The notes: generated by a model not told the origin, from the sequence alone. A stretch of DNA of 52,184 nucleotides from Candidatus Methylacidiphilales bacterium (GCA_028713655.1 JAQTNW010000023.1:1-52184), one strand, 5' to 3'; counted from the stretch's first letter, positions 42,804 to 51,285 are shown. Numbers and translations: made by a program.

Positions 42804-43487
42804 GCAAATGCGAAGCTTTTGCTCTGGGACATCGACGGCACGCTTGTTTCGGTTGGGAAAGCGGGCGAGATTGCTTTGGTCATCGCCATGGAACGGCTTT
42901 TCGGCGTTAAAACCGACATTCAAAAAATTGATTTTCGGGGGAGGACGGACACATGGATCGGCGTGCAGCTTTTCAAGCAGGCGGGAATCGAAGAAACCCC
43001 CCGGAACATTCACGATTTCAAGGAGGCCTATCTTGCGGTGTTGAAGGAACAACTGCCCATGAGCGTCGGGAAAGTGCATCCGGGCATCCTCGATATTTTG
43101 GAACAGGCGCGGCTCCGCCCGGATTGCGTGAATGCGCTGCTCACGGGCAATCTCGAACGGGGCGCCAAAATCAAATTGGAGCATTATGATGTGTGGAGCT
43201 ATTTCGAGTTTGGCGCCTTTGCCGACGACTCTCAGCTTCGCAACGAGCTGGGACCGGTGGCGCTGAAACGCGCCCTGGAGAAAACCGGGCTGCATTTCAA
43301 GCCGGAGCAGGTGTATGTCATCGGCGACACGCCGCACGACATCGAATGCGGCAAGGTGATCGGTGCGAAGACCATTGCCGTGGCCACGGGCGGCTATTCG
43401 CGCGTGGAGTTGGAAGCGCATGCGCCGACGGCGCTGTTCGACGACCTACGACACCCTGAGAAATTTTTCAAGCTGCTGGATCCTTAA
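42765..43487 (+). CDS. HAD-superfamily phosphatase
   Basis: 240 residues. The four HAD motifs are visible: LLLWDIDGTLVS (nucleophile and acid aspartates), LLTGNL, the lysine region LKRALEKTGLHFKPEQ and VIGDTPHDIECG. The cap is the small helical type of phosphoglycolate phosphatase-like enzymes, so a small phosphate ester is the expected substrate. The start is uncertain: the first 13 residues (MTMPPSDHPSIPP) are encoded by a dispersed repeat, and no other start codon is available before the motif. Confidence 0.85.
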   Translation: MTMPPSDHPSIPPANAKLLLWDIDGTLVSVGKAGEIALVIAMERLFGVKTDIQKIDFRGRTDTWIGVQLFKQAGIEETPRNIHDFKEAYLAVLKEQLPMSVGKVHPGILDILEQARLRPDCVNALLTGNLERGAKIKLEHYDVWSYFEFGAFADDSQLRNELGPVALKRALEKTGLHFKPEQVYVIGDTPHDIECGKVIGAKTIAVATGGYSRVELEAHAPTALFDDLRHPEKFFKLLDP

Positions 43488-43798
43488 AACAGCACAGGTT
43501 CTCGCGCAAAGGCGCAAATTCGCGAAGAACAAGGAATTAGCGGGATCACTTATCTTTATCCCCCTGATAAGGGGGAAGACAAGGGGGTTTGTGTTTGGTG
43601 GCAGATTAAAACGCCGCTTTTCAGCAAATGCGTCCAAAATCCCGTCTGGTGAATCCGCGCCGAATCCACTCACAAAACATGAGAAGACAGTGGGATATGC
43701 CGCCAAAAAAATTCATGCGCTTATCAACGAACTAGCGCAATGACCCCCGCCAGCGTGGGCGAGCGCCAATATTGAGTGGGGGGTGGAATTACAAAAGA
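43484..43798. repeat. Gene-free region with two dispersed repeats shared with 7.3-8.2 kb
   Basis: 43484-43516 repeats 7329-7362 ('acaggttctcgcgcaaag'), and 43560-43590 repeats 8167-8200 in the opposite direction ('ccccctgataagggggaaga'). No credible gene lies in these 311 bases. Confidence 0.55.
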
Positions 43799-44953
43799 TC
43801 ATTTAAAAGAAGCGGCTGGTGGCGGTCGGTCTGCCGCGCCTGGTTTCGCCAACTCGCTGATTCCGATCCAGTTTTCCAGCCATTTCCATGTCGAATCCGC
43901 ATCCTGCATTTGTGGCAAAGTCGCTAAATTGATCTGTTTTGTGTCCACTGCGTTCCGACCACGGTAGGCATCTGCAAGCTCCTTGAACACATGTCCTTGA
44001 ACCTTGATCTTTTGGTCAAGCGTGATCAAACCGAGCGAATACTCCAGGGGATGAAACGCGTATTGCCTGTCAAGATCGTGACTTGACCACCATGTGAACC
44101 AGTTCACGCCGGACTGAATCGCGTTAACCGTGGATTCCTGGAGAAACCGTGGAATATTTTCCGGGTCGGTCCAGTCCTCGGACATTCCATATTCCTGAAT
44201 CCAAATAGGTTTGCGAGGATTGCCAGAATATGAACGGGCAAGCGCAGCCATGGCCTCCGGCAGGCGCAGGCAGCGGGGATCGAAGCAATTACCACCGGCA
44301 CGGCCCAATGCTCCGGTGAAGAATGTCCAGCAATGCAGTGGGATAATGCTTTGCGTTGTTGCAAGGCATTGAGGCGAGAAGGTTGCCCGCGTGAACCATG
44401 GATTGTGATCGACCCCATTCACATGTGTTCCTCCCGGGAGGCATTTTTCAGAGAGGGCCAGCATTTGGCTGCTCCACCGGTCGCCACAATCGAGATCGTC
44501 CGTCTGCCAGCAGCAATTTAACTCATTGCCGAGATCAAACCCCAGGAAGTTGCTATGTTGTGACATGGCTTTTGCGATGCTCGTCACATAGAACTCCTGG
44601 ATGCTCCTCTCCTCCAAGAGCTGGTAAAAGGAGCTGTCCGGTTGGAAAGGAGGTTTAAAAGCGTAACCTGAAAGCCAGCCAACGAAGAGACTCACACAGA
44701 CATCAAGTTGCCTTTCCTCCGCCAAATTCATAAGAATCTCAAGACGGTCAAGATGTGCCTTGCTTACAACTTTTGGATTGGGTTGAAAGTATGGCCATAT
44801 CAGCATAATGCGGATGTGATCGGCGCCAAGTCTGACGATGGCATCCAAGTCCTTAGCGATGGCGTCCGATTGGAAATCGTTCCAGCAGTGCCACCAAGCG
44901 CGAGTGGGTGTGTAGTTCACTCCGAAACGATATTGAGTTAATCCAAATCTCAT
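43799..44953 (-). CDS. Glycoside hydrolase of clan GH-A (cellulase/GH5-like)
   Basis: 384 residues from ATG 44953, with an AGGGAG ribosome-binding site. Opening block YRFGVNYTPTRAWWHCWNDF, then LGADHIRIMLIWPYFQPNP. The acid/base is E144 in GFDLGNELNCCW and the nucleophile E254 in KPIWIQEYGMS, the spacing expected for a retaining TIM-barrel GH-A enzyme. No signal peptide is present, so it would act on imported oligosaccharides in the cytosol or on glycosides. The exact family is not certain. Upstream lies the ExbB-like cassette gene on the same strand. Confidence 0.8.
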   Translation of the reverse strand: MRFGLTQYRFGVNYTPTRAWWHCWNDFQSDAIAKDLDAIVRLGADHIRIMLIWPYFQPNPKVVSKAHLDRLEILMNLAEERQLDVCVSLFVGWLSGYAFKPPFQPDSSFYQLLEERSIQEFYVTSIAKAMSQHSNFLGFDLGNELNCCWQTDDLDCGDRWSSQMLALSEKCLPGGTHVNGVDHNPWFTRATFSPQCLATTQSIIPLHCWTFFTGALGRAGGNCFDPRCLRLPEAMAALARSYSGNPRKPIWIQEYGMSEDWTDPENIPRFLQESTVNAIQSGVNWFTWWSSHDLDRQYAFHPLEYSLGLITLDQKIKVQGHVFKELADAYRGRNAVDTKQINLATLPQMQDADSTWKWLENWIGISELAKPGAADRPPPAASFK

Positions 44954-45013
44954 AATTTTCTCCCTGATTGTTACGAGCAGATCGTTACCAGTCAGCAACT
45001 CCGAGGACCTGGC

Positions 45014-45110
45014 ATCCGAGGCTGCTGCTTGTCCCGCCGTAGCCTTGCGAAGGCGGACGCAGCCGTAGTGCTGGTGTGTGAAGGGTTGAGGCGGACGGCC
45101 TGGTTCGGAT
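45014..45110 (-). repeat. Possible attC-like site after the ExbB-like gene
   Basis: On the plus strand the outer boxes are ATCCGA (45014-45019) and TCGGAT (45105-45110, part of GTTCGGAT at 45103-45110). GTCCCGCC (45031-45038) can pair with GGCGGAC (45091-45097), leaving an extra base. The interior also holds a common 'gccgtagccttgcgaaggcgg' hairpin, so part of the fold may come from that repeat instead. Confidence 0.35.
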
Positions 45111-45113
45111 TCT

Positions 45114-45401
45114 TCATGTATTTATTGGAGGTGCTGTTGGTGCAACTCGTGTGCATCGCCAAAATATCAGTCCGAAAACAAGGACACCTAAACCCGTGAC
45201 ACCAATAGATATGCCAACCACCGTGGAAATCATGACGGATGATATATCTGATGACAATTTGTCTGTGTGTGCAATGCCCGACTCGCCAAGTGTGTTAAAA
45301 CCACCGATCATTCCGATGACTGTTCCCAAAACGCCCAAGGCAGGCCCAGCAAGGGTCATTATACCACCAATAATCATCGTCCACCTTATGACTGGTTTCA
45401 T
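45114..45401 (-). CDS. Small ExbB/MotA-like proton-channel protein, probable single integron-like cassette
   Basis: 95 residues, two membrane helices (about 9-33 and 58-82). The first helix contains GPALGVLGTVIGMIGGF, the conserved glycine-rich motif of the TolQ/ExbB/MotA family, followed by LGESG and a second helix with STVVGISIGVTG. The cytosolic loops of full-length ExbB are missing. The ATG is 8 bases after GTTCGGAT (minus strand) and the stop 3 bases before ATCCGAAC, an exact 8-base inverse match, the same boundary rule as in the array at 17-18.6 kb. Without an ExbD-like partner its role is unclear. Confidence 0.65.
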   Translation of the reverse strand: MKPVIRWTMIIGGIMTLAGPALGVLGTVIGMIGGFNTLGESGIAHTDKLSSDISSVMISTVVGISIGVTGLGVLVFGLIFWRCTRVAPTAPPINT

Positions 45402-45409
45402 ATTTTTTA

Positions 45410-45417
45410 ATCCGAAC
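45410..45417 (-). repeat. Core-site box at the start of the ExbB-like cassette
   Basis: ATCCGAAC on the plus strand (GTTCGGAT on the minus strand) is the exact inverse of 45103-45110 and lies 8 bases before the ATG. Confidence 0.4.
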
Positions 45418-45552
45418 GCACATTAGTTTCGATTCGGTTCTTATTGCAGTAGGTTGTTTTCAACCTATTTCGGGAATTGAAGCGGACTCGTTTCAGAAGC
45501 GCCATGCACATGCCATCAGCATGCATGAATTTGGGTTGTGAACAATCAGAGT

Positions 45553-45577
45553 TTTAAGTTTAAAGCCTTTTTTGCGT
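45553..45577 (+). repeat. Repeat 'tttaagtttaaagccttttt', copy 2
   Basis: It differs from 20091-20115 at one position. It ends 7 bases before the L,D-transpeptidase stop codon and may double as a weak terminator for the opposite direction. Confidence 0.4.
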
Positions 45578-45583
45578 GCCGAG

Positions 45584-46363
45584 TCACGGCAATTTCCATT
45601 GCTTCACAAGTTGCTGATAGACTGGCTTGGGCAGCAGGACGTAGAGCGGCTTGGCGGCGGGATCGACCCATGCGATCAGCTCCCGCAATCGTTGTTCCTC
45701 CATGGCCGTACAGCCGGTTGTCGGCTTGGCGCCATTCTCGCGCCAGATATGGAAAAAAATCGCGCTGCCCGCCCCGCGTTCTGTCCCCGGCCCGGTATTG
45801 TGGCCGATGAATAATTTCAGGCGATGGGCCGGGTCGTCCATCCGCATTTGCTGCCGTTTCTCCCAGTCGTTTTGGGGCCCGCGCCCGGGGAGCCGCAGGT
45901 GTTTGTTATAATACGGGGAAGAGCTGTCTTCCACCCACAAATCCTGCTCGGTGACCTGGGTGTAGCCGAGGTTTGGATTTTTTTGAATTTCGGGATCATA
46001 ACCGTAGGCCTCTCCTATTGCAAAGACCCCGCAGGGCGCGCGGCCATCGCCCTCTTTTTTTACAAGACCGTCCAGGTCCGCGGGATGCAGTCCGCGGCCC
46101 CAGGCCAGGCCGTTCTTGCCAAGCCGGACCGGCCAGGGCTGGCCGACCGGATGCCATTCATCGTTGCTGCGCTCAAAGCGCTGGAGAACGCCATTGCTTA
46201 AGTTCCAGTCGTCTGTCAGTGTCAGAACCAGTTGCTGGCAGCCGGTGGGAATCGAGAAGGAATCGTCGCAGAGGCCCGCGGATGGAAAGGCGGCCCAGAG
46301 CAAAAGCAGACCCAGGCAAAACCGCCTCGCAATGCCAGGTTCCAGTTTCAAATAAGTTCCCAT
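45584..46363 (-). CDS. L,D-transpeptidase (YkuD-like) exported protein
   Basis: 259 residues with an N-terminal signal peptide (hydrophobic core 16-31). The YkuD signature is present: H205 in IFFHIWRENG and the catalytic C218 in TTGCTAM, 13 residues later. Earlier blocks KLFIGHNTGPG and LWVEDSSSPYYNKH are typical of the longer 'murein transpeptidase' subfamily. It would cross-link peptidoglycan or attach proteins to it in the periplasm. The OmpA-domain and TPR genes nearby also concern the envelope. Confidence 0.85.
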   Translation of the reverse strand: MGTYLKLEPGIARRFCLGLLLLWAAFPSAGLCDDSFSIPTGCQQLVLTLTDDWNLSNGVLQRFERSNDEWHPVGQPWPVRLGKNGLAWGRGLHPADLDGLVKKEGDGRAPCGVFAIGEAYGYDPEIQKNPNLGYTQVTEQDLWVEDSSSPYYNKHLRLPGRGPQNDWEKRQQMRMDDPAHRLKLFIGHNTGPGTERGAGSAIFFHIWRENGAKPTTGCTAMEEQRLRELIAWVDPAAKPLYVLLPKPVYQQLVKQWKLP

Positions 46364-46395
46364 TCAAGAAATATGGTTTTGACCATGGAGCGATA

Positions 46396-46513
46396 TGGAG
46401 TGCGGTGGCAAGCCGTAGGCGCGACACCGCTTTGTATCTCCAGCAAAGAACAACTCCGACCGATGTCGCGAGTACAAAGCGCCGTCGCCGCTATGCTCTG
46501 CCGGCACACTCCA
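46396..46513. repeat. Inverted pair of the 'tggagtgcggtggcaag' repeat (MITE-like)
   Basis: 46396-46437 (TGGAGTGCGGTGGCAAGCCG to CACCGCTTTGTAT) and the inverse copy 46472-46513 (GTACAAAGCGCCGTCGCCGC to CACACTCCA) face each other over 34 bases. A third copy stands alone at 51169-51209. The pair could fold into a 40-bp stem with mismatches. Confidence 0.55.
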
Positions 46514-46575
46514 AGGTTCCCCGTGCTTTCCCGCTGGACTTCGTGTGGCTTTCATAATCAGATGAGGCATCCGGG

Positions 46576-47244
46576 TTAGGAGTCATCGCCCCGGAATTTT
46601 TTCATGCGCCGGCGGGAATCCAAACGCATTTTCCACGATTGAATGGCGCCCGGCCCGACGAACAGGAAGTAACCGGCCATGCTGGCTAGAACCAGCGGCG
46701 CCAAAGCCAGGTCAAATATGACCTGGAGCCCCATCATGGCAGCGGAAAAAATGGCGAGGTATTTTATCGGAATCTGGATCGGCAGCGGGAAAATCATGAT
46801 CGGCAGGTCCGGATAGAGCGTGGCAAACGCGAACAACAGCGAGGCCATGATATAGGTGCTGGGAATCGGCCCCTGATAGAAAAGAACACCCGCCAGCGAG
46901 AAAAACAGGACGCTGACCAGCATATAAAAATTTAAAAGAAAGGCGCCCCAGGCGTTTTCCAGTCCCTCGCCGATAAACCAGGTGAAATACATGGAGATCA
47001 AAAAAAAGATCATGCCGAAAGAGCCGGGCGCAAAAGCCGGCACCAGCAAAAAGCTGAACACGCGCCAGACCTCTCCGTGCAGCACCGCCTGCGGGTCGAA
47101 AAGCAGGCTGTCGTCAAAACCCGGACTCAGGGTCTGAAGCACGAAGGTGAGGCAGTTCAGGATGACGAGGCTGCGGATCAGGTGGGGAATGCCCCAATGT
47201 CCAAAACGATTTTCAAGACGGATGAGCCAGGGCGAGATTTCCAT
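46576..47244 (-). CDS. Rhomboid-like membrane protein without the catalytic motif
   Basis: 222 residues with about six membrane helices. WRVFSFLLVPAFAPGSFGMI and the membrane topology recall the rhomboid/derlin fold (the 'W-R-x-x-T/S' loop and a following helix). The protease motif GxSG is absent: the matching helix reads YIMASLLFAFATLYPDLPIM. It is likely a non-catalytic relative that binds membrane proteins. It lies directly after the DUF1232 gene (5 bases apart) and is probably co-transcribed with it. Confidence 0.7.
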   Translation of the reverse strand: MEISPWLIRLENRFGHWGIPHLIRSLVILNCLTFVLQTLSPGFDDSLLFDPQAVLHGEVWRVFSFLLVPAFAPGSFGMIFFLISMYFTWFIGEGLENAWGAFLLNFYMLVSVLFFSLAGVLFYQGPIPSTYIMASLLFAFATLYPDLPIMIFPLPIQIPIKYLAIFSAAMMGLQVIFDLALAPLVLASMAGYFLFVGPGAIQSWKMRLDSRRRMKKFRGDDS

Positions 47245-47249
47245 GCAGG

Positions 47250-47654
47250 TCAGGGACTGCTGGTGATCTTGGACCAGTCCATGTGATGTTTTTCGGCGTA
47301 GGCCTGAAAATAATGTTCGTGCATGATGAGCACGGAACGCACGACGCTGGAATCGTCCGCATGACCGAGGGAAGGCAGGAAATCCGGGATCAGGTCTGTC
47401 CGTTTATGCCCGTAAAAAAGAGCGAAGATGGCTTCCGCGACGGCGTAATAGGGCATTTCATCCGCTTCATTTTCCGCAAAATCCTCAACCACATCCGCTA
47501 AAAATGTGAGTTGGTCCACGAGGTGGGGAAATTTGGGCGCATGAATCTGGGTGAATTCGAGCTTGAGCAGCGGCAGTTCATGCAAAAGGCGTTTTAAGGT
47601 CACGGGGCTGATCTTGGCGGCTCCCCGGCGGACAAAGTTGGCAATTTCAGGCAT
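47250..47654 (-). CDS. DUF1232 (YkvA-like) small protein
   Basis: 134 residues from ATG 47654; a longer frame to 47753 includes repeat sequence and is unlikely. The C-terminal block AEAIFALFYGHKRTDLIPDF followed by LPSLGHADDSSVVRSVL is the DUF1232 signature, with DLIPDFLP and the paired aspartates. The N-terminal half is helical. Related proteins are found on membranes, but their function is unknown. Confidence 0.75.
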   Translation of the reverse strand: MPEIANFVRRGAAKISPVTLKRLLHELPLLKLEFTQIHAPKFPHLVDQLTFLADVVEDFAENEADEMPYYAVAEAIFALFYGHKRTDLIPDFLPSLGHADDSSVVRSVLIMHEHYFQAYAEKHHMDWSKITSSP

Positions 47655-47737
47655 AAAACCAACCTGTAATTTTCCAAGGCAAAGACAAGATAATTGCTTC
47701 TGTTTGTCCATGATAATGCACATTAAGATCAGGTGGT

Positions 47738-47880
47738 TGCGGTGGATCGCCACGTCCGGCTTCGCCGGTCTCGCGATGACGAGTTGCCCGAGTCATCATC
47801 TTTGTTGGCATAAGGCCATACGCGACCGCGTTCCGCCGCGGCGGACGAGGAGCGTAGCGACGCGGCAATCCATGCAATTG
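47738..47880. repeat. Dispersed repeat pair in the gap before the DUF6600 gene
   Basis: TGGATCGCCACGTCCGGCTT and CGGTCTCGCGATGACG (47738-47785), then CGGACGAGGAGCGTAGCGAC and GCGGCAATCC (47845-47874), are facing members of the 'ggattgccgcg' family also seen at 33750-33812. No gene is seen in 47655-47931. Confidence 0.45.
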
Positions 47881-47931
47881 ACGCAAAATAATTCTGCTTG
47901 GGTCGGTTCCGAAGCACGCTAATATTATTAC

Positions 47932-48837
47932 ATGAACTTTTTAAGCGCCGCAGCTCTTCTTCTTGTGGTGGAGGGTGTATCGGTTCAAAGGCCGTTGGTT
48001 GATTTTGATCTGGTCGTTGATGCGCTGAAAACCCAGGGAACCTGGGAAGAGAATAAAACAACCAAATTTTTATACCGCCCCAAAGTTGAAAAAGACTGGG
48101 CGCCCTATCGCAACGGCCAGTGGATATACACGGACTATGGTTGGACCTGGAAAGGCGCCGACGCCGGTTCGTGGGTGACGTACCATTACGGGTATTGGAC
48201 CAAACGGGTTGCGGATGGCTGGGTTTGGGTTCCCTCGGGTCATTGGCTGCCATCGACCGTGGACTGGGTCAAAAGCGGCGACTATGTCGGCTGGCGGGCC
48301 AGCAAGCTCGATCGTTTCAGCAATACCCAGGAACCGGACAATGTGCGTTACAGCGATCCAAGCGAATGGAATTTTGTACTGTCTGAAAAGTTGCGGGGAC
48401 CTCTGAAACCGGAGGATTTTGTGACCGGGGAAAAAGCCAAGGATTTGCTCATAAGCGGGCAACCGCTGGATCATATCTTCAAATCGTATCGTGAAATCGG
48501 CAGGCCCGGACCCGACCCTGCAATCCTCAAGTCGGGCGAGAAGGACAAACTGTTGATTCCCATAGTACGGGACCTGCAGGACCTGGAAAGCCGGCCCGAT
48601 AAAGCTGAAGCCACTGACTTTTACGCCTATCGCCCGTCGTTTGCGCAGGATGAAGACGGGATTTTACGCCGGGTGGAACTCTTTTTGCATCCCCGTAAAC
48701 AGAGCGAGAAGGATGAAGAGCTTAAAAAAGTTCTGGGGCATGACCCGAAGAAGGACGAGGATGCGAAGAAACAGGCCGAAAAGCTGGAGGAACAGATCGA
48801 GCGCGAGCGCAAAAATCAGGAAATGCTGTATCGCTGA
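47932..48837 (+). CDS. DUF6600-like exported protein
   Basis: 301 residues. A short hydrophobic N-terminus (MNFLSAAALLLVVEGVSV) acts as signal peptide. The core repeats W-x-P-Y-x-x-G-x-W patterns: WAPYRNGQWIYTDYGWTWKG, VTYHYGYWTKRV, GWVWVPSGHW. This W/Y/G-rich unit is typical of DUF6600 envelope proteins, common in Verrucomicrobiota and relatives. The last 60 residues are a charged coiled coil (KKQAEKLEEQIERERK). Its role is unknown; wall binding is plausible. Confidence 0.75.
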   Translation: MNFLSAAALLLVVEGVSVQRPLVDFDLVVDALKTQGTWEENKTTKFLYRPKVEKDWAPYRNGQWIYTDYGWTWKGADAGSWVTYHYGYWTKRVADGWVWVPSGHWLPSTVDWVKSGDYVGWRASKLDRFSNTQEPDNVRYSDPSEWNFVLSEKLRGPLKPEDFVTGEKAKDLLISGQPLDHIFKSYREIGRPGPDPAILKSGEKDKLLIPIVRDLQDLESRPDKAEATDFYAYRPSFAQDEDGILRRVELFLHPRKQSEKDEELKKVLGHDPKKDEDAKKQAEKLEEQIERERKNQEMLYR

Positions 48838-48961
48838 ACTTTAGTTGTGCACGCCCGTGAAGAACACAAATGAACAGTCTTGTGCTAATTCCGAGGCGGC
48901 CTAATCTGGCCCCATGCGTTTTCCAATAGCTGCGCATCCTGCAAAATGTGATTCCTGACCT

Positions 48962-50875
48962 ATGAGCGATCCGGTCCAGCATGAATGTGGCGTGGCCCTG
49001 GTGCGGCTGCTCAAGCCCCTATCCTATTATTATGAGAAATACAACACGCCGCTTTGGGGCCTGATCAAGCTGTTTCTGTTGATGGAAAAGCAGCACAACC
49101 GCGGCCAGGACGGCGCGGGTGTGGCGGCCCTCAAACTCAACGTCAAACCGGGCTTTCCGTACATTTTCCGGGAGCGGGAAATGAAGAGCAACCCACTGGA
49201 CCGCATTTTCAGCAAATTGTTCAAGGAATACAACAAGCTGGTCAAAGCAGGAACCATCCATCCCGAATTTGCCGTCACGGTGAAGGACAACTTTACGTTT
49301 GGCGCCGAGGTTTACCTGGGACACCTGCGTTACGGAACCTCGGGCGGTTACAACATCAGCGCCTGCCATCCTTATTTCCGCCGCAGCAACTGGCCGACGA
49401 AAAACCTCATCCTGGCCGGCAACTTCAACATCACCAACGATTCCGAGCTCAACCAGCACCTGATCGATCACGGCCAGCATCCGATCTTCAGCACGGACAC
49501 GCAAACGCTCCTCGAGGAGATCGGATTCCATCTCGACCAGGAGCACGACAACATTTACCGCCACCTTCGCGACTCGGGGCTTCAGGGCCAGGACATCGCC
49601 CATGGAATCAGCCAGAAGCTGGACCTCGTGGAAATCATCAAAAATGCCTCGCGCGGCTGGGATGGGGGCTACGCCTTGGCGGGAGTGGTTGGCAATGGCG
49701 ATGCGTTTGCCCTGCGCGATCCGAACGGCATCCGGCCGTTGTTCTACTTCAAAAACGACGAGGTGATCGCCGTTGCTTCCGAACGCGCCCCGCTCATGAC
49801 GGTTTTCGACCTCGAATACAAGGACGTGCGCGAGGTGACTCCCGGCTCCGTGCTGGTGATCAAAAAGACCGGCGCTGTCAGCGAAGGCGCCTTTCACGAC
49901 CCGGCCCCCCTGAAATCCTGCACCTTTGAACGGATCTATTTTTCGCGCGGCAACGACCAGGATATCTACCGTGAACGGAAGAAACTGGGGGCCTTGCTGG
50001 GAGAACAGATTTTGGAGGAGATCCAATCCGATTTCGACCACACACTGTTCAGCTTTATTCCCAATACGGCCGAGATTGCCTACTACGGATTGCTAGAGTC
50101 GTTGCGTCTCCGCCGGCGCCTCGAGGTGCGGGATTTGATCCTGAAGGCGGTGCGGCAGGGGGTGATGACGGAGGATTTTCTGGACGAGCTCATCCTGCGC
50201 GGCTGGCCGAGGGCCGAGAAGGTGGCGCACAAGGACATCAAGCTGCGAACCTTTATCAGCCAGGAATCGGACCGCAACCAACTGGCTTCCCACATCTACG
50301 ACATTTCCTACGGCACGATCACGCCGAGCGATACCCTGGTTTGCATCGATGACTCCATCGTGCGCGGCACGACGTTGAAAAATTCGGTCATCAAGATTCT
50401 GGCCCGGCTCAATCCGAAAAAGATCGTCATTGCCTCCACCGCTCCCCAGATCCGTTATCCCGATTGTTACGGCATTGACATGTCGCAGCTCGGGAAATTC
50501 ATCGCCTTCCAGGCGGTTGTGGCGCTGGTGAAGGAACACCATATGGAAGATCTGATCCAGGAAGTGTACCGCGACTGCCTTGCGCAGCAGGACAAGCCGC
50601 CGGCCGGCATGCAGAACCATGTCAAACGCCTTTACGACCGCTTTACCACGCAGCAATTATCGGAAAAAATTTCCGTACTGGTGGCGCCCAAGTCCGACAC
50701 CTGGCAGGGCGAGGTTAAGATTATTTTCCAGACTGTGGAAAACCTGCATAAGGCGCTGCCCGGCCATAGCGGCGACTGGTATTTTACCGGCAAATATCCC
50801 ACCCCCGGCGGCTATCGCGTCCTGAACCGCGCGTTCATCAATTTTTATGAAAACTCCGACTTGCGGAGTTATTGA
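48962..50875 (+). CDS. purF: Amidophosphoribosyltransferase, long form
   Basis: 637 residues, much longer than the 505-residue E. coli enzyme and similar to the Bacteroidetes-type long form. It makes phosphoribosylamine from PRPP and glutamine, the first step of purine synthesis. The glutaminase nucleophile is C9 in HECGVAL, so eight residues must be removed first. Glutaminase blocks are KQHNRGQDGAGVAAL, GHLRYGTSGG, LILAGNFNITN and LRDPNGIRPL; the PRPP loop is VCIDDSIVRGTTLKNS. The C-terminal 120 residues are extra compared with the short form. Confidence 0.9.
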   Translation: MSDPVQHECGVALVRLLKPLSYYYEKYNTPLWGLIKLFLLMEKQHNRGQDGAGVAALKLNVKPGFPYIFREREMKSNPLDRIFSKLFKEYNKLVKAGTIHPEFAVTVKDNFTFGAEVYLGHLRYGTSGGYNISACHPYFRRSNWPTKNLILAGNFNITNDSELNQHLIDHGQHPIFSTDTQTLLEEIGFHLDQEHDNIYRHLRDSGLQGQDIAHGISQKLDLVEIIKNASRGWDGGYALAGVVGNGDAFALRDPNGIRPLFYFKNDEVIAVASERAPLMTVFDLEYKDVREVTPGSVLVIKKTGAVSEGAFHDPAPLKSCTFERIYFSRGNDQDIYRERKKLGALLGEQILEEIQSDFDHTLFSFIPNTAEIAYYGLLESLRLRRRLEVRDLILKAVRQGVMTEDFLDELILRGWPRAEKVAHKDIKLRTFISQESDRNQLASHIYDISYGTITPSDTLVCIDDSIVRGTTLKNSVIKILARLNPKKIVIASTAPQIRYPDCYGIDMSQLGKFIAFQAVVALVKEHHMEDLIQEVYRDCLAQQDKPPAGMQNHVKRLYDRFTTQQLSEKISVLVAPKSDTWQGEVKIIFQTVENLHKALPGHSGDWYFTGKYPTPGGYRVLNRAFINFYENSDLRSY

Positions 50876-51285
50876 GCGGATGCGGGAGGCAAGGTCTCAC
50901 ACGAAGACACGAAGCAAAGGGGTTTGGGTTGCCCGCTAAAAGACGCAAGAGGTTAGCCTGCATATTTCATACTCATTTCAATGGTCAACCTGTTAGCGCC
51001 TGGACGTAACTGGGAAAGGCACGAACTGGGCTATGCAGGCTATGTAACCCGGATGTTCCTGCACCCCTATTTCCGCCATACTTTGGAGCAGGACACTTTG
51101 CACGGGGTTTCAGAAGCGTGTGAAACATCCGGGCTAGAGCCAGCACATTTTTGGCTTAAAACTTAATTTGGAGTGCGGCGGCAAGCGGATGCGCGACACC
51201 GCTTTGTATTTTCCGCAAAAGTGCCAATCTGCGTAATCTGTGGATAGAAATGTGTTCTTTGCCTTAATTCTTTGTACGCTCGCTC
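50876..51285. other. Gene-free region with structured repeats before the methyltransferase
   Basis: No credible gene. The 61-residue frame at 50981-51166 only translates the REP-like element. The region holds this element (51048-51133), one 'tggagtgcggcggcaag' repeat (51169-51209) and a weak 'aatctgcgtaatctgtgg' repeat (51226-51247). Confidence 0.5.
51048..51133. repeat. REP-like element, copy 2, with cloverleaf-like folding
   Basis: CCCGGATGTT (51048-51057) and AACATCCGGG (51124-51133) are perfect inverse arms. Inside, CCTGC (51058-51062) pairs with GCAGG (51088-51092), and GTTTCA (51107-51112) pairs with TGAAAC (51121-51126). The AGAAGCGTG core and TCCGGGCTA end are shared with 4751-4790. 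Confidence 0.55.

Noticed and set aside
50981-51166. Small plus-strand frame of 61 codons
   Set aside because: It only translates the REP-like palindrome and has no conserved protein features.
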